Of a DNA stretch of 64,000 nucleotides, positions 8,864 through 17,414 are shown piece by piece. Location: positions 124,001-188,000 of the forward strand of contig CAZDQF010000003.1 in NCBI GenBank assembly GCA_964507445.1, given 5' to 3'. Origin of the DNA: GCA-2683135 sp964507445 (GTDB lineage Bacteria > Planctomycetota > GCA-002687715). The notes under the pieces are model-generated. The model had not been told where the DNA came from. It worked only from the letters and a program-made list of their open reading frames with translations, and did not search any database. Both the position numbers and the translations under genes were made by a program. The stretch's first letter is position 1, and each line of letters starts with the position of its first letter.

Positions 8864-9649
8864 TCAGCCGTGCCCGACTTCGGTCAGCCGCGGAAACACA
8901 CGGGCCGTGCTCTCTTCGATCTGGAGAGCCAGGGCCTCCTCGCCCATGCCGGAGAGCTCTGTCACCTTCGACAACCCCACGAGGAGGTTGGCGGGCTCGT
9001 TCCGCACCTCGGCGTCGGGGCCCAGCACCGGGCTGTCAGACTCCAGGAGCAGGGACGTCAACGGCAGACGAGGGACCAGCTTCTGCTTGACCCGGCTGCG
9101 GACCACGGACGGGGGGATGGAGAACGCGATGCCACCCCTCGCGCCTTGTTCCCCGAACACCGCCCGCCCGTCAAAAGCGTGGAGGCAGGCCCGCCCCACA
9201 GCCTCCTCCAACAGGGTGGCGACCGCATGGCGTCCGGCGCCCCGTGAGTGAACCGTCACCGGCAACCGGAGCTCTGTGGCAAGTCGCAGAAAGCGCCTGA
9301 ACACATCCCCTTGCCGCGCCCGCGCCCTGTCGTCCCAACAGGGCCGGTGATCCAGTCCGATCTCACCAACGGCGCCGAGCCGATGGGCCTCGGCTCGCAA
9401 CAGCCGCTCCACCGCCTCCACCTCCTGGTCGTCCACCAGGGGCGCCCGATCGGGGTGGACCCCGATGGCTGGGACGATGAAGTCCGGGTGCCGATCCGCG
9501 ACCTCCAACACGCGGTGAGCGTCCGCCAGGTCCTCCGCCACCGCCAGCACCGCGACGACGCCGGCGTTCCTCGCGCGCTCGATCACGGCCTCCCGGTCCT
9601 GATCGAACACCGGGTCCTGGATGTGACAATGAGTGTCGTAGAGCCTCAT
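8864..9649 (-). CDS. TatD-family metal-dependent hydrolase / DNase
   Basis: A 261-residue TIM-barrel amidohydrolase-like enzyme of the TatD family, which removes nucleotides from DNA 3' ends and acts on D-Tyr-tRNA-like or damaged substrates in some homologues. The metal ligands are visible. These are HxH in DTHCHIQDP at the N-terminus, the Glu in AVGEIGLDH, the His in VTVHSRGA, the His in CLHAFDG, and the C-terminal Asp in LLESDSPVL. Its length matches the family (about 255-265). Its ATG overlaps the stop of the upstream RNA methyltransferase gene by 4 bases, so the two are co-transcribed. TatD-like genes are often grouped with tRNA or rRNA processing genes, which fits. Confidence 0.92.
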   Translation of the reverse strand: MRLYDTHCHIQDPVFDQDREAVIERARNAGVVAVLAVAEDLADAHRVLEVADRHPDFIVPAIGVHPDRAPLVDDQEVEAVERLLRAEAHRLGAVGEIGLDHRPCWDDRARARQGDVFRRFLRLATELRLPVTVHSRGAGRHAVATLLEEAVGRACLHAFDGRAVFGEQGARGGIAFSIPPSVVRSRVKQKLVPRLPLTSLLLESDSPVLGPDAEVRNEPANLLVGLSKVTELSGMGEEALALQIEESTARVFPRLTEVGHG

Positions 9650-10950
9650 CGGTCCAGGAGGGTCACGGTCTCGACGTGAGCGGTCCGGGGGAATTGATCC
9701 ACGGGCACCACCCGACGAACCTGGTAGCCCGCCGCGGTCAGCGCCGGGAGGTCCCTGGTGAGAGTGCCTGGGTCACAGCTCAGCAACACGATCCGCGGCG
9801 CGTCACAACGAGCCAACGCCGCGGTCACCTCCGCGTCCAGACCGCGGCGAGGTGGGTCCAGGACCACCGCATCCCATGACGCCGCCGCGAGCAGCACCGG
9901 GATCAGCTGGGCGGCGTCCCCCTGGCGCACCTCCACGGCTGCGCGCTGCGACGCGTCGCGCAGCACACCCACCGCCTCCGGGTTGGATTCAACCGCCACC
10001 ACGTGCTGAAAGCGATCCGCCAAGGGCAGGGTCAACGCCCCGACCCCCGCGTAGCCCTCGAGACAGCGCGCGCCGCTGCCGGCACACTCCAGCGCCACCG
10101 CGAACAAGCGCTCCGCCGCCGCCGGGTTCACCTGAAAGAAGGTGCGCGGCCCGATCTGGTGGTCGTGACCGGCCACCCGCTCCGAGACAAAGCGGTCCCC
10201 CGCCACATGATGCAGCGCACCAGCGAGGACCGCGTTGCCCGGATCATCGTTCACCAGAAGATGGGCGCCGGACACGACCGCGGACTCCTCGAACACGCGA
10301 CGCGCCAGGGCCTCCCCATCCCCGCCGCGGCCCTCCGAGGTCGCGATGGTCAGCAGGACATGCCCCTTGGCCCTCGACAGCCTCGCCACCGCGTAACGAA
10401 GCCCCGGGGTGTCGCGGCGTCGATCATCCACCGCAGCGTCCAGCTCCCTGGCCACCTCTACCACGCTTCGAAGCACGTCACGCAGCGGCTCCGCCAGGAT
10501 CGGGCAGCCTTCGTTGTCCGTCACCCGGTGGGTCCCGGCGACGTAGGAACCGAGGATGGTCTTCCCCTCACGGCGGGCGAACACCTGCTTGGCCAGGTGT
10601 CGATATCCGAACAGGCCCTCCCCCCGCAGGGTCGGCTCCGGTGAAGGCCCACTCACCGTCGCCACCGCGCCCGCCACCCGCCCCGCCTTGAAGCGCTCCT
10701 CGTCCGCGAGAGTCGCCTGCAACAGCACGCAACCGGTGCAGTGGAAAGCGTGGGCACAGGTGGTCGGGACACGACCCGGATCCGCCCGCAAGAGCCGCGC
10801 CACCCGCCCCTGGAGGGTGCCCCCGGTGTGCCGATCCACCCGCATGGTGACCCGCTCTCCGGGGTGGGCCTGGGAGACCAGCGCCACCCGTCGACCGACG
10901 CGGCCGCGACCGCGTCCGTCGTCGTTCCTGTCCTCGATCTCCACCTGCAC
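9646..10950 (-). CDS. Class I SAM-dependent RNA (uracil-5-)methyltransferase, RlmD/RlmCD/TrmA family
   Basis: This 434-residue enzyme begins with a GTG at 10950. An N-terminal TRAM domain (about 1-60) is followed by an iron-sulfur cluster motif, CAHAFHCTGC (C-x5-C-x2-C), with a fourth Cys in DNEGCPIL. Then come the SAM-binding region (CLEGYAGVGALTLPLAD, VAVESNPEAV) and the catalytic segment VVLDPPRRG. The nucleophile is in LLSCDPGTLTRDL and the general-base Glu in HVETVTLL. These features define uracil-C5 methyltransferases that modify 23S rRNA U747/U1939 or tRNA U54; I cannot say which. TAGAAT six bases before the GTG and the lack of a ribosome site suggest a leaderless message. The gene is divergent from the phosphofructokinase pair. 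Confidence 0.92.
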   Translation of the reverse strand: MQVEIEDRNDDGRGRGRVGRRVALVSQAHPGERVTMRVDRHTGGTLQGRVARLLRADPGRVPTTCAHAFHCTGCVLLQATLADEERFKAGRVAGAVATVSGPSPEPTLRGEGLFGYRHLAKQVFARREGKTILGSYVAGTHRVTDNEGCPILAEPLRDVLRSVVEVARELDAAVDDRRRDTPGLRYAVARLSRAKGHVLLTIATSEGRGGDGEALARRVFEESAVVSGAHLLVNDDPGNAVLAGALHHVAGDRFVSERVAGHDHQIGPRTFFQVNPAAAERLFAVALECAGSGARCLEGYAGVGALTLPLADRFQHVVAVESNPEAVGVLRDASQRAAVEVRQGDAAQLIPVLLAAASWDAVVLDPPRRGLDAEVTAALARCDAPRIVLLSCDPGTLTRDLPALTAAGYQVRRVVPVDQFPRTAHVETVTLLDR

Positions 10951-10962
10951 GCTGAGATTCTA
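10951..10962 (-). promoter_or_regulatory. -10 element for leaderless RNA methyltransferase transcript
   Basis: On the minus strand TAGAAT (10962-10957) is followed by CTCAGC and the GTG start at 10950. No Shine-Dalgarno is present. This is one of the clearest cases of the spacing pattern shared with other genes in the window. Confidence 0.55.
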
Positions 10963-11007
10963 CGGGGTGACTGGCTTCCATGGGGCGATCCGCGTACAAG
11001 GTGGGCC

Positions 11008-12093
11008 ATGGAAAACCGCAGGGTCGCCATCATGACCGGAGGCGGCGACGCTCCGGGCCTCAACGCCGTGATTCGAGCCGTGGTAAAGCACGGCGTCACG
11101 GAGCTGGGCTGGACCGTCGTCGGCATCGAGGACTCCCTGGATGGACTCCTGGAGCACCCTCGACGGACCCGGGAGATCGGGCGAGAGGACGTGCGGGGCA
11201 TCCTGCGCCTCGGCGGCACCATCCTCGGCACCACCAACCGCGGCGACCCGTTCGCATGGGGCGAATCCACCGAGAACCGCGCCCAGGAGGTCAAGCGCGG
11301 CCTTGAGGAAATCGGCTGCGAAGGCCTCATCGCCGTCGGTGGCGACGGGACCCTCGGCATCGCCGCTCGACTGCAGCAGGAGACCGGGCTGAACGTGGTC
11401 GGCGTCCCCAAGACCATCGACAATGACATCCCGGGCACCGAGATCACCTTCGGCTTCGACACCGCGGCCTCGTTCGCTACGGAAGCCGTGGATCGACTCC
11501 ACGCCACGGCGGAAGCCCACGATCGGGTCATGGTGGTGGAGGTCATGGGCCGCGACACCGGGCACATCGCCATGCACGCCGGCATCGCCGGCGGCGCCGA
11601 CGCCATCCTCATCCCGGAGATCCCGTTCCGCTGGGAGCCCGTGGTGGCCAAGATAAAACGCCGCATGGCGTACCAGAGGCACTTCTCGGTGGTGGTGGTG
11701 GCGGAGGGAGCGAGCCCGGCCGGTGAGGAGCCTATCCGCTCCGCGGCCCCAGGCAGCACCCGGCTCAACCTCGGAGGCATCGGCCAACGGGTGGCGGAAG
11801 AGCTCGCCGTCCGGGCGGGCGTTGAGGCCCGGGCCACCGTCCTGGGGCACCTGCAACGAGGCGGCAACCCCACGTCCTTCGACCGCATGCTCGCCACCCT
11901 CATGGGCAGCCACGCGGTAGAGACCGTTGAAGCCGGCCAGTGGGGTCGCATGGTTGCCCTGGTCAACGGCAAGGTCACCACGGTCCCACTCGACCAGGTC
12001 ATCCACCAACCTGTGCGCAAGGTGGACACCGCCGGATCGCGAGTGCGCGCGGCCAAGGGCATGGGCATCGTCCTCGGCGACGAAGCGGAGTAA
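11008..12093 (+). CDS. pfkA: 6-phosphofructokinase, predicted ATP-dependent
   Basis: A 361-residue phosphofructokinase that phosphorylates fructose 6-phosphate in the glycolytic committed step. The frame stays open upstream, but the family N-terminus (RRVAIMTGGGDAPGLNAVIRA) fixes the ATG at 11008. Key motifs are GGGDAPG at the nucleotide site, AVGGDGT, VPKTIDNDIPG with the catalytic Asp, EVMGRDTGH, and GHLQRGGNPTSFDR. The Gly in GGDGT (E. coli position 104) is the residue associated with ATP use. The Lys in PKTIDND (position 124) is seen in the mixed group III enzymes. The E. coli-type short C-terminus is extended slightly. A second PFK gene follows after 11 bases in the same direction. Confidence 0.95.
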   Translation: MENRRVAIMTGGGDAPGLNAVIRAVVKHGVTELGWTVVGIEDSLDGLLEHPRRTREIGREDVRGILRLGGTILGTTNRGDPFAWGESTENRAQEVKRGLEEIGCEGLIAVGGDGTLGIAARLQQETGLNVVGVPKTIDNDIPGTEITFGFDTAASFATEAVDRLHATAEAHDRVMVVEVMGRDTGHIAMHAGIAGGADAILIPEIPFRWEPVVAKIKRRMAYQRHFSVVVVAEGASPAGEEPIRSAAPGSTRLNLGGIGQRVAEELAVRAGVEARATVLGHLQRGGNPTSFDRMLATLMGSHAVETVEAGQWGRMVALVNGKVTTVPLDQVIHQPVRKVDTAGSRVRAAKGMGIVLGDEAE

Positions 12094-12104
12094 CGAGGTC
12101 AACG

Positions 12105-13391
12105 ATGAGCGAACGACAACGAGTCGGGATCCTGGTCGGCGGCGGCCCCGCCCCCGGGATCAACAGCGTCATCTCCGCCGCGGCCATCCGCGGCGCAATC
12201 CACGGCTGGGAGGTCCTGGGTCTCCAGAACGGTTTCGAACACCTCATGGCCGGCGACACCGAGCATGTCACCGTGCTGGAGGAGGAGGGGGTGGGGCAGC
12301 TCCACTTCCAGGGTGGCTCCGTTCTGGGCACGTCCCGCGCCAACCCGACACGGGACCCGGCCCTCCTGGCCAAGGCGCTTGAGTCCCTGCAGCGTCTCCG
12401 CGTCGACCACCTCATCACCATAGGAGGCGACGACACGGCGCTGTCCGCCCTGCGCCTCGCCGAAGCCTCCCGGGACCGCATCAAGGTCGTGCACGTCCCC
12501 AAGACCATCGACAACGACCTGGATCTCCCCCCGTCCATCGACACCTTCGGCTACCAGACGGCGCGCTCCGTCGGCGTCCAGATCGTCCAGAACCTCATGG
12601 TGGACGCGCGCACCACCCGACGTTGGTTCTTCCTCATCGCCATGGGGCGCAAGGCCGGTCACCTGGCCCTCGGGATCGGCAAGGCCTCCGGCGCCACGCT
12701 CACCCTGATACCTGAGGAGTTCGGCCCCGCGCTCACGCCGTTCTCGGACGTGGTCGACACCCTCGTCGGGGCCGTCATCACCGGCCTCGCGCGCGGACGG
12801 CGCGACGGAGTCGCCATCATCGCCGAGGGGGTGGCCTACGGCATCAACCCGCAGGATCTGTCCGGACTCGGAGACGTGGAGCGAGACGACCACGGGCACA
12901 TACGCCTCGCGGAGTTCGACACCGGCCGGCTGCTCAAGAGAGAGGTCCGCAAGAGACTGGACGCCCTCGGTCTCTCACCCACCATCGTCTCCAAGAACAT
13001 CGGCTACGAGCTGCGCTGCGCGGCCCCCATCCCGTCCGACCTGGAGTACACCCGGGAGCTGGGATACGCCGCGGCCAAGTTCCTGACCCAGGGCGGACAC
13101 GGCGCCATGGTCTCCATCCAGGGCGGTCACTTCGTCCCGGTGCCGTTCGAACAGATGCTCGACCCGGAGTCCGGCCGCACACGGGTTCGGATGGTCGACA
13201 TCAACGCCGTCCGATACCGGGTGGCGAGACGCTACATGCACCGCCTCCGACGCTCCGATTTCGAAGACGAGCGGAGGGTGAACGATCTGGCGGCCACGGC
13301 GGGCATCACCCCGGAGGCCTTCCGGGACCGTTTCGAGAAGCTCACCGCCCACGAACCACCCGCCCTGGACTTCATGGCCGGGGAGGGCTGA
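12105..13391 (+). CDS. pfp: Phosphofructokinase, predicted pyrophosphate-dependent
   Basis: A 428-residue paralogue of the gene just upstream. The ATG at 12105 follows a CGAGGT ribosome site and is 11 bases after the first PFK stop. The frame is open further upstream but overlaps that gene. Motifs are GGGPAPGINSVIS, where Pro replaces the Asp of ATP enzymes, TIGGDDT, VPKTIDNDLDLP and AMGRKAGH. The Asp of GGDDT plus the Lys of PKTIDND is the residue pair established for PPi-dependent enzymes, because Asp blocks the ATP alpha-phosphate position. PPi-PFK is reversible and serves both glycolysis and gluconeogenesis. The C-terminal extension (about residues 370-428) is typical of PPi-type clades. 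Confidence 0.9.
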   Translation: MSERQRVGILVGGGPAPGINSVISAAAIRGAIHGWEVLGLQNGFEHLMAGDTEHVTVLEEEGVGQLHFQGGSVLGTSRANPTRDPALLAKALESLQRLRVDHLITIGGDDTALSALRLAEASRDRIKVVHVPKTIDNDLDLPPSIDTFGYQTARSVGVQIVQNLMVDARTTRRWFFLIAMGRKAGHLALGIGKASGATLTLIPEEFGPALTPFSDVVDTLVGAVITGLARGRRDGVAIIAEGVAYGINPQDLSGLGDVERDDHGHIRLAEFDTGRLLKREVRKRLDALGLSPTIVSKNIGYELRCAAPIPSDLEYTRELGYAAAKFLTQGGHGAMVSIQGGHFVPVPFEQMLDPESGRTRVRMVDINAVRYRVARRYMHRLRRSDFEDERRVNDLAATAGITPEAFRDRFEKLTAHEPPALDFMAGEG

Positions 13392-13398
13392 CCCCACC

Positions 13399-13431
13399 CC
13401 CGTTTGCACAGAATATCCGCCAGAAAACGGG
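13399..13431 (+). terminator. Possible weak terminator after the PFK pair
   Basis: CCCGTTT (13399-13405) pairs with AAACGGG (13425-13431) across a 19-base loop and is followed by TTTG. The stem is short and lies just upstream of the next promoter, so this is tentative. Confidence 0.25.
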
Positions 13432-13472
13432 TTTGTTCACTATGTCATGAAGTTATGATCTAAGGGAGATCC
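13432..13472 (+). promoter_or_regulatory. Promoter and candidate operator of the ArsR-methyltransferase/ahcY operon
   Basis: TATGAT (13454-13459) is a good -10 hexamer; only weak -35 candidates lie upstream (TTGTTC at 13434, spacer 14). An inverted repeat, TCAT-N6-ATGA (13445-13458), overlaps the -10, and a ribosome site (AAGGGAG) precedes the ATG at 13473. Overlap of a dyad with the -10 fits autorepression by the ArsR-type protein encoded immediately downstream. The dyad arms are short, so the operator call is inference. Confidence 0.5.
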
Positions 13473-14450
13473 ATGACCCAGACCCTCCCTGGATTGTTCA
13501 GACTGCTGGCTGACCCGACCCGGCTCCGCGTCCTCGGCCTCCTCGCCCGTGAGGAGCTCGCCGTGGGCGAGCTGGCGCGCGTCCTCGGCCTCTCCACCTC
13601 CCGACTCAGCAATCACCTGCGTCAGTTGCGGGAAGCCGAGCTCGTCCAGGACCGCAAGGAAGGCACCTGGACCTTCGTGAGCCTGCGCCGGGGCGCCGCC
13701 CTGCCGGATGACCTCTGGGCCGCGGTGGAGACGGAGTTGGCGCGGGCGCCGGAGACCGCCGAGGACGTAGAACGCCTTGGAGCGGTGCTGGACGAGCGTC
13801 GTAAGCGCAGCCGGTCCTACTTCGACAAGGTCGCGTCCGAGTGGGACGTGATCGGCTCCGACTTCAAGACGGGCGCCGCTCGTGCTCGCGTCGCCGCGAA
13901 CCTCGTCTCTCCCAGCCTCGTCGTCGCCGACGTCGGCTGCGGCACCGGATACCTGGCCAAGTCTCTCGGGACCATCGTCTCCAAGCTGATCCTGGTGGAC
14001 CACGCCCCGGCCATGCTCGAACGGGCTCGCGCCAACCTCGCGGAAGCGAAGTGCCAACTGGAGTTCCGACAGGGTGAGATCGACGCCCTGCCCCTCGCGG
14101 ACGAAGAGGTGGATTGCGTCATGGCAGGGCTGGTCCTGCACCACGCCCCCGACCCCACCGCGTTCTTCCGGGAGGCTCGGCGGGTGCTGAAGCCCGGCGG
14201 CGTCCTGGTGGTCGAGGACCTCCTCCCCCACCGCGAAGCCTGGATGCGCGACACCATGGCAGACCTGCGCCTCGGCCTCGATCCGCGGGATCTCGAGTCC
14301 CGGCTCCGCGCGTCCCGATTCCACGACATCGTCACCGAATCCGTTGACGACGCCTACACGCCCGAGCACCCGGAAGGTGCCCGGGTCGAACTCCCTCTCT
14401 TTCTGATCCGCGCGCGCAAGGAAGCGCCGCAAACACCGGAGAATCACTGA
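13473..14450 (+). CDS. ArsR-family regulator fused to a SAM-dependent methyltransferase domain (candidate SAH-sensing regulator)
   Basis: A 325-residue fusion. Residues 1-90 form an ArsR winged helix (LFRLLADPTRLRVLGLLAREELAVGELARVLGLSTSRLSNHLRQLREAELV) without the metal-binding Cys motif of ArsR/SmtB. Residues about 105-310 form a class I methyltransferase (VVADVGCGTGYLAKSL, then LVDHAPAMLERA, LHHAPDPTAFFREARRVLKPGG). Its stop overlaps the start of ahcY by one base (TGATG). ArsR-methyltransferase fusions beside methionine-cycle genes are a recurring arrangement, and the related SahR regulator responds to S-adenosylhomocysteine. I infer that the methyltransferase fold here senses SAM/SAH and controls ahcY; catalytic activity is not excluded. 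Confidence 0.85.
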   Translation: MTQTLPGLFRLLADPTRLRVLGLLAREELAVGELARVLGLSTSRLSNHLRQLREAELVQDRKEGTWTFVSLRRGAALPDDLWAAVETELARAPETAEDVERLGAVLDERRKRSRSYFDKVASEWDVIGSDFKTGAARARVAANLVSPSLVVADVGCGTGYLAKSLGTIVSKLILVDHAPAMLERARANLAEAKCQLEFRQGEIDALPLADEEVDCVMAGLVLHHAPDPTAFFREARRVLKPGGVLVVEDLLPHREAWMRDTMADLRLGLDPRDLESRLRASRFHDIVTESVDDAYTPEHPEGARVELPLFLIRARKEAPQTPENH

Positions 14451-15895
14451 TGACCGTCAAGCAGTTGGACTTCAAGGTCGCGGACCTGAGTCTCGCCGCC
14501 TTCGGGCGCAAGGAGATCGAACTGGCCGAGCACGAGATGCCTGGCCTCATGGCCCTCCGCGAACGCTACGGCGAGAGCAAGCCCCTCGCGGGCTGTCGCA
14601 TCACAGGCTCTCTGCACATGACTATCCAGACCGCGGTCCTCATGGAGACGCTCGCAGATCTGGGCGCCGCGGTCCGTTGGGCCTCGTGCAACATCTTCTC
14701 CACCCAGGACCACGCCGCCGCCGCCATCGCCGTCGGACGGGACGGCACCCCGGAGAACCCCCAGGGCATCCCCGTCTTCGCCTGGAAGGGCGAGACCCTC
14801 GAGGAGTACTGGTGGTGCACCGAGCAAGCCCTCACCTGGCCCGACGCCGACGGCCCCAACACCATCGTGGACGACGGCGGCGACGCCACCCTGCTGGTGA
14901 TGAAGGGCGCCGAGTACGAACAGGCCGGGAGCGTCCCCGCCGCCTCCTCCGGCGACTCGGAGGAGTGGTGCGCGGTGCTCGATCTGCTCCGCAACAGCCT
15001 CGGCAACAGCGCCGACAAGTGGACAAGGATGGCCGCCGTCATCCAGGGCGTGTCGGAGGAGACCACCACGGGGGTTCATCGCCTCTACCAACTCCAGGAG
15101 CAGGGGCAGTTGCCGTTCCCGGCCATCAACGTGAACGACTCCGTGACCAAGTCCAAGTTCGACAACCTGTATGGCTGCCGCCACTCCCTGGTGGACGGCA
15201 TCTGCCGGGCCACGGACGTCATGCTCGCCGGCAAGATCGCGGTGATCTGCGGCTACGGTGACGTGGGTAAGGGCTGCGCTCAGGCGCTTCGCGGGCAGGG
15301 GGCACGTGTCATCGTCACCGAGATCGACCCCATCTGCGCCCTGCAAGCAGCCATGGAGGGCTACGAAGTCCGCACCGTTGAGGACGTGGTCTCGGAAGCG
15401 GATCTGTTCATCACCTCCACGGGGAACAAGGACATCATCACCGCCGAGCACATGGCAGCCATGAAGCACAACGCCATCGTCGGCAACATCGGCCACTTCG
15501 ACAACGAGATCCAGATGGCGGAGCTGTCCGCGATCCCGGGCATCGAGCGCATCAACATCAAGCCCCAGGTGGACGAGTGGAAGTTCGCCGACGGACACTC
15601 CGTCATCGTCCTGGCGGAGGGTCGCCTCCTGAACCTGGGCTGCGCCACCGGGCACCCCTCGTTCGTGATGTCCAACTCCTTCACCAACCAGGTGCTGGCC
15701 CAGATCGAGCTCTGGACCAAGGGGTCGGACTACGGCAACTCCGTCTACACCCTCCCCAAGCACCTGGATGAGGAGGTGGCTCGCCTCCACCTCGAGAAGC
15801 TCGGCGTGAAGCTCACCACCCTGACGGAAGATCAGGCCACCTACCTGGGCATCCCCCAGAACGGGCCGTTCAAGCCCGGGCACTACCGGTATTGA
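14450..15895 (+). CDS. ahcY: Adenosylhomocysteinase (S-adenosylhomocysteine hydrolase)
   Basis: A 481-residue cytoplasmic NAD-dependent enzyme that splits S-adenosylhomocysteine into adenosine and homocysteine, relieving product inhibition of methyltransferases. Visible family motifs are GCRITGSLHMTIQTAVL near the N-terminus, SCNIFSTQDHAAAAIA, NDSVTKSKFDNLYGCRHSL (substrate Lys/Asp), the NAD loop CGYGDVGKGCAQ, and TSTGNKDIITAEHM. The C-terminus, FKPGHYRY, contains the conserved NAD-contacting Lys and Tyr. The insertion around residues 145-185 is the one found in bacterial and plant long forms. It is translationally coupled to the ArsR-methyltransferase gene upstream and to a hydrolase downstream. 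Confidence 0.98.
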   Translation: MTVKQLDFKVADLSLAAFGRKEIELAEHEMPGLMALRERYGESKPLAGCRITGSLHMTIQTAVLMETLADLGAAVRWASCNIFSTQDHAAAAIAVGRDGTPENPQGIPVFAWKGETLEEYWWCTEQALTWPDADGPNTIVDDGGDATLLVMKGAEYEQAGSVPAASSGDSEEWCAVLDLLRNSLGNSADKWTRMAAVIQGVSEETTTGVHRLYQLQEQGQLPFPAINVNDSVTKSKFDNLYGCRHSLVDGICRATDVMLAGKIAVICGYGDVGKGCAQALRGQGARVIVTEIDPICALQAAMEGYEVRTVEDVVSEADLFITSTGNKDIITAEHMAAMKHNAIVGNIGHFDNEIQMAELSAIPGIERINIKPQVDEWKFADGHSVIVLAEGRLLNLGCATGHPSFVMSNSFTNQVLAQIELWTKGSDYGNSVYTLPKHLDEEVARLHLEKLGVKLTTLTEDQATYLGIPQNGPFKPGHYRY

Positions 15896-16707
15896 GCGAC
15901 CAATTCGAGCTACCGGCCCCCGTCGAGGGGGTCGGTCCCCTGGGGGTCCGGGTCGTCGGCGACGACGGCCCGGTAGTCGTGCTCGTCCACGGCCTGGGCA
16001 GGGTCGCCGCCTGCTGGTCCCGGGTCGCCGCCCTCACGCAGCACCGGCTTCGATTGGTCCTTCCTGACAACCCCGGGTTCGGCCGGAGCTCCCACCTCCG
16101 AGTACCAGGGACGATCCAGGAGCACGGGGGTCTGCACCTGGAGACCCTACGGGCCTTGCGGCTGCCGCCGCCCTACCACTGCGCCGGACTCAGCCTCGGC
16201 GGCATGATCGCCCCAGCGCTCGCTGCCCAGCTCGGCTCGGACGCCTCCTCCCTGACCCTGTTCTCGTCGAGCGCTCGAGAGAGCGGGTTCTGGCGGCTCT
16301 CCGGCGCCTCCATCTGCCGCATGGCGGCCCGCAGCGTCCGCTACCTGTCCCTCGATCATCGGGTCAACATGCCGGAACTGGTCCGCCCGGAGCTCCTCGT
16401 CTCGGAGCCCGACCTCCCCGGTGAACTGGACCGCATCCAGCAAGCCGAGGGATTCAGCGCCGCCAACGGGACCCGACAGCTGTTCGCCGCCATGGGGTGG
16501 AAGATCCGCTCCGTCTTGCCCGAACTGCCGGGGCGCCGACTGGTGGTGGTCGGGTCCGCGGACAAGCTGGTCCCTCCATCGAACAGCCATCGGCTCGCGG
16601 AGCTTCTGGATTGCCCTATCCAGGTCCTGGAGGGAGCGGGCCACGACCTCGGACTCGACGCCCCCGAAGAGGTCGCCCGCGTCCTCACGGAGGTGACCGA
16701 AGGCTGA
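15892..16707 (+). CDS. Alpha/beta hydrolase
   Basis: A 271-residue alpha/beta-fold hydrolase starting at a TTG that overlaps the ahcY stop (TTGA), so probably translationally coupled. It has the oxyanion segment VLVHGLG, nucleophile elbow CAGLSLGGM (GxSxGG), acid residue in VVGSADKLVPP and catalytic His in LEGAGHDLGLD. The closest general match is the small esterase / haloperoxidase / BioH-like group; the substrate is unknown. Its position third in an ahcY operon hints at a role around the activated methyl cycle or simply shared expression. Confidence 0.8.
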   Translation: MSDQFELPAPVEGVGPLGVRVVGDDGPVVVLVHGLGRVAACWSRVAALTQHRLRLVLPDNPGFGRSSHLRVPGTIQEHGGLHLETLRALRLPPPYHCAGLSLGGMIAPALAAQLGSDASSLTLFSSSARESGFWRLSGASICRMAARSVRYLSLDHRVNMPELVRPELLVSEPDLPGELDRIQQAEGFSAANGTRQLFAAMGWKIRSVLPELPGRRLVVVGSADKLVPPSNSHRLAELLDCPIQVLEGAGHDLGLDAPEEVARVLTEVTEG

Positions 16708-16718
16708 CGCCGACTGGG

Positions 16719-17351
16719 TCAGCCTTCCAGCAGCTTCCTCTGCTCCTGCGCGGCCGTGAGGTGATCCCCAGGCACCTCCGGGCCGCCGCCGTAGACGTGG
16801 TCGAACGCGGCACGGACCTGACGCGCGCAGGCCTCCGGGCTCACGCCCCCCACACCCGTGCCCAGACCGGGAAGCGCGAGGTGTCGGACGTGGCCGCACA
16901 CCGGCTCACCAGCGTGATCCCCGAAGGGCATGCGGCCTCGCGTCACCAGGAGCAACACGGCGCGGGCTGCCAGGTACGGGTTCACCGTCTCCCCGAGGCA
17001 GGTCGGCAACCTCATGGTCGGGGCGGCGATCAACCACGGAACGGACGGGTCCTTGGTGGCCACGATCTCGGCCATCCCCACCAGGAGTTCTCCGTGGTGA
17101 CGCACCCGGATCTGATCCTGAAGGCGTCGCTCCAGTCCCTCCCCGAACCGGGTCATGTACACCGCGTCGATCCCGCCCCGCATGAGGCCGAAGCTGTTGG
17201 CAGGGCTGACCATAGCGTCGCACCCGACGTCCAGGATGGAGCCGTGGTGGACCGTGACTCCCGGCAGATCGCCACAGGACCGGCCCCAGGCGTCCGCCAG
17301 GCCCCGTTCCTGGGCCACCAGGGTGACTTGTGCTGTCGGGACGTCCGTCAT
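16719..17351 (-). CDS. Macro-domain (ADP-ribose-binding type) protein
   Basis: A 210-residue protein with a macro-domain core. It has an N-terminal strand, VHHGSILDVGCDAMVSPANSFG (the A/SPAN motif that binds ADP-ribose), then LMRGGIDAVYMTRFG. Later comes LALPGLGTGVGGVSPEACARQV, the glycine-rich phosphate loop. It is similar to the stand-alone macro proteins that bind or hydrolyse ADP-ribose derivatives. The middle (about 85-130, LIAAPTMRLPTCLGETVNPYLAARA) is the arrangement of the phage-tail-like macro subgroup. It has a strong ribosome site (GAGGAGG) seven bases before the ATG. It is convergent with the alpha/beta hydrolase and next to tRNA-Leu. Its partner is unknown. Confidence 0.75.
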   Translation of the reverse strand: MTDVPTAQVTLVAQERGLADAWGRSCGDLPGVTVHHGSILDVGCDAMVSPANSFGLMRGGIDAVYMTRFGEGLERRLQDQIRVRHHGELLVGMAEIVATKDPSVPWLIAAPTMRLPTCLGETVNPYLAARAVLLLVTRGRMPFGDHAGEPVCGHVRHLALPGLGTGVGGVSPEACARQVRAAFDHVYGGGPEVPGDHLTAAQEQRKLLEG

Positions 17352-17414
17352 GTCAACCTCCTCACACGAGGTTGCCCTTCACCCCGCAGGCTGGCATCAT
17401 GCCGCGCACCACCG

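Noticed and set aside
10003..10644. Plus-strand frame over the RNA methyltransferase gene
   Set aside because: Arg/His-rich translation without domain features, antisense to a gene with Fe-S and SAM motifs.
13391..13472. SAH riboswitch upstream of the ahcY operon
   Set aside because: The gap is short, contains a promoter and dyad, and shows no recognisable SAH-aptamer pairing; protein regulation is better supported.
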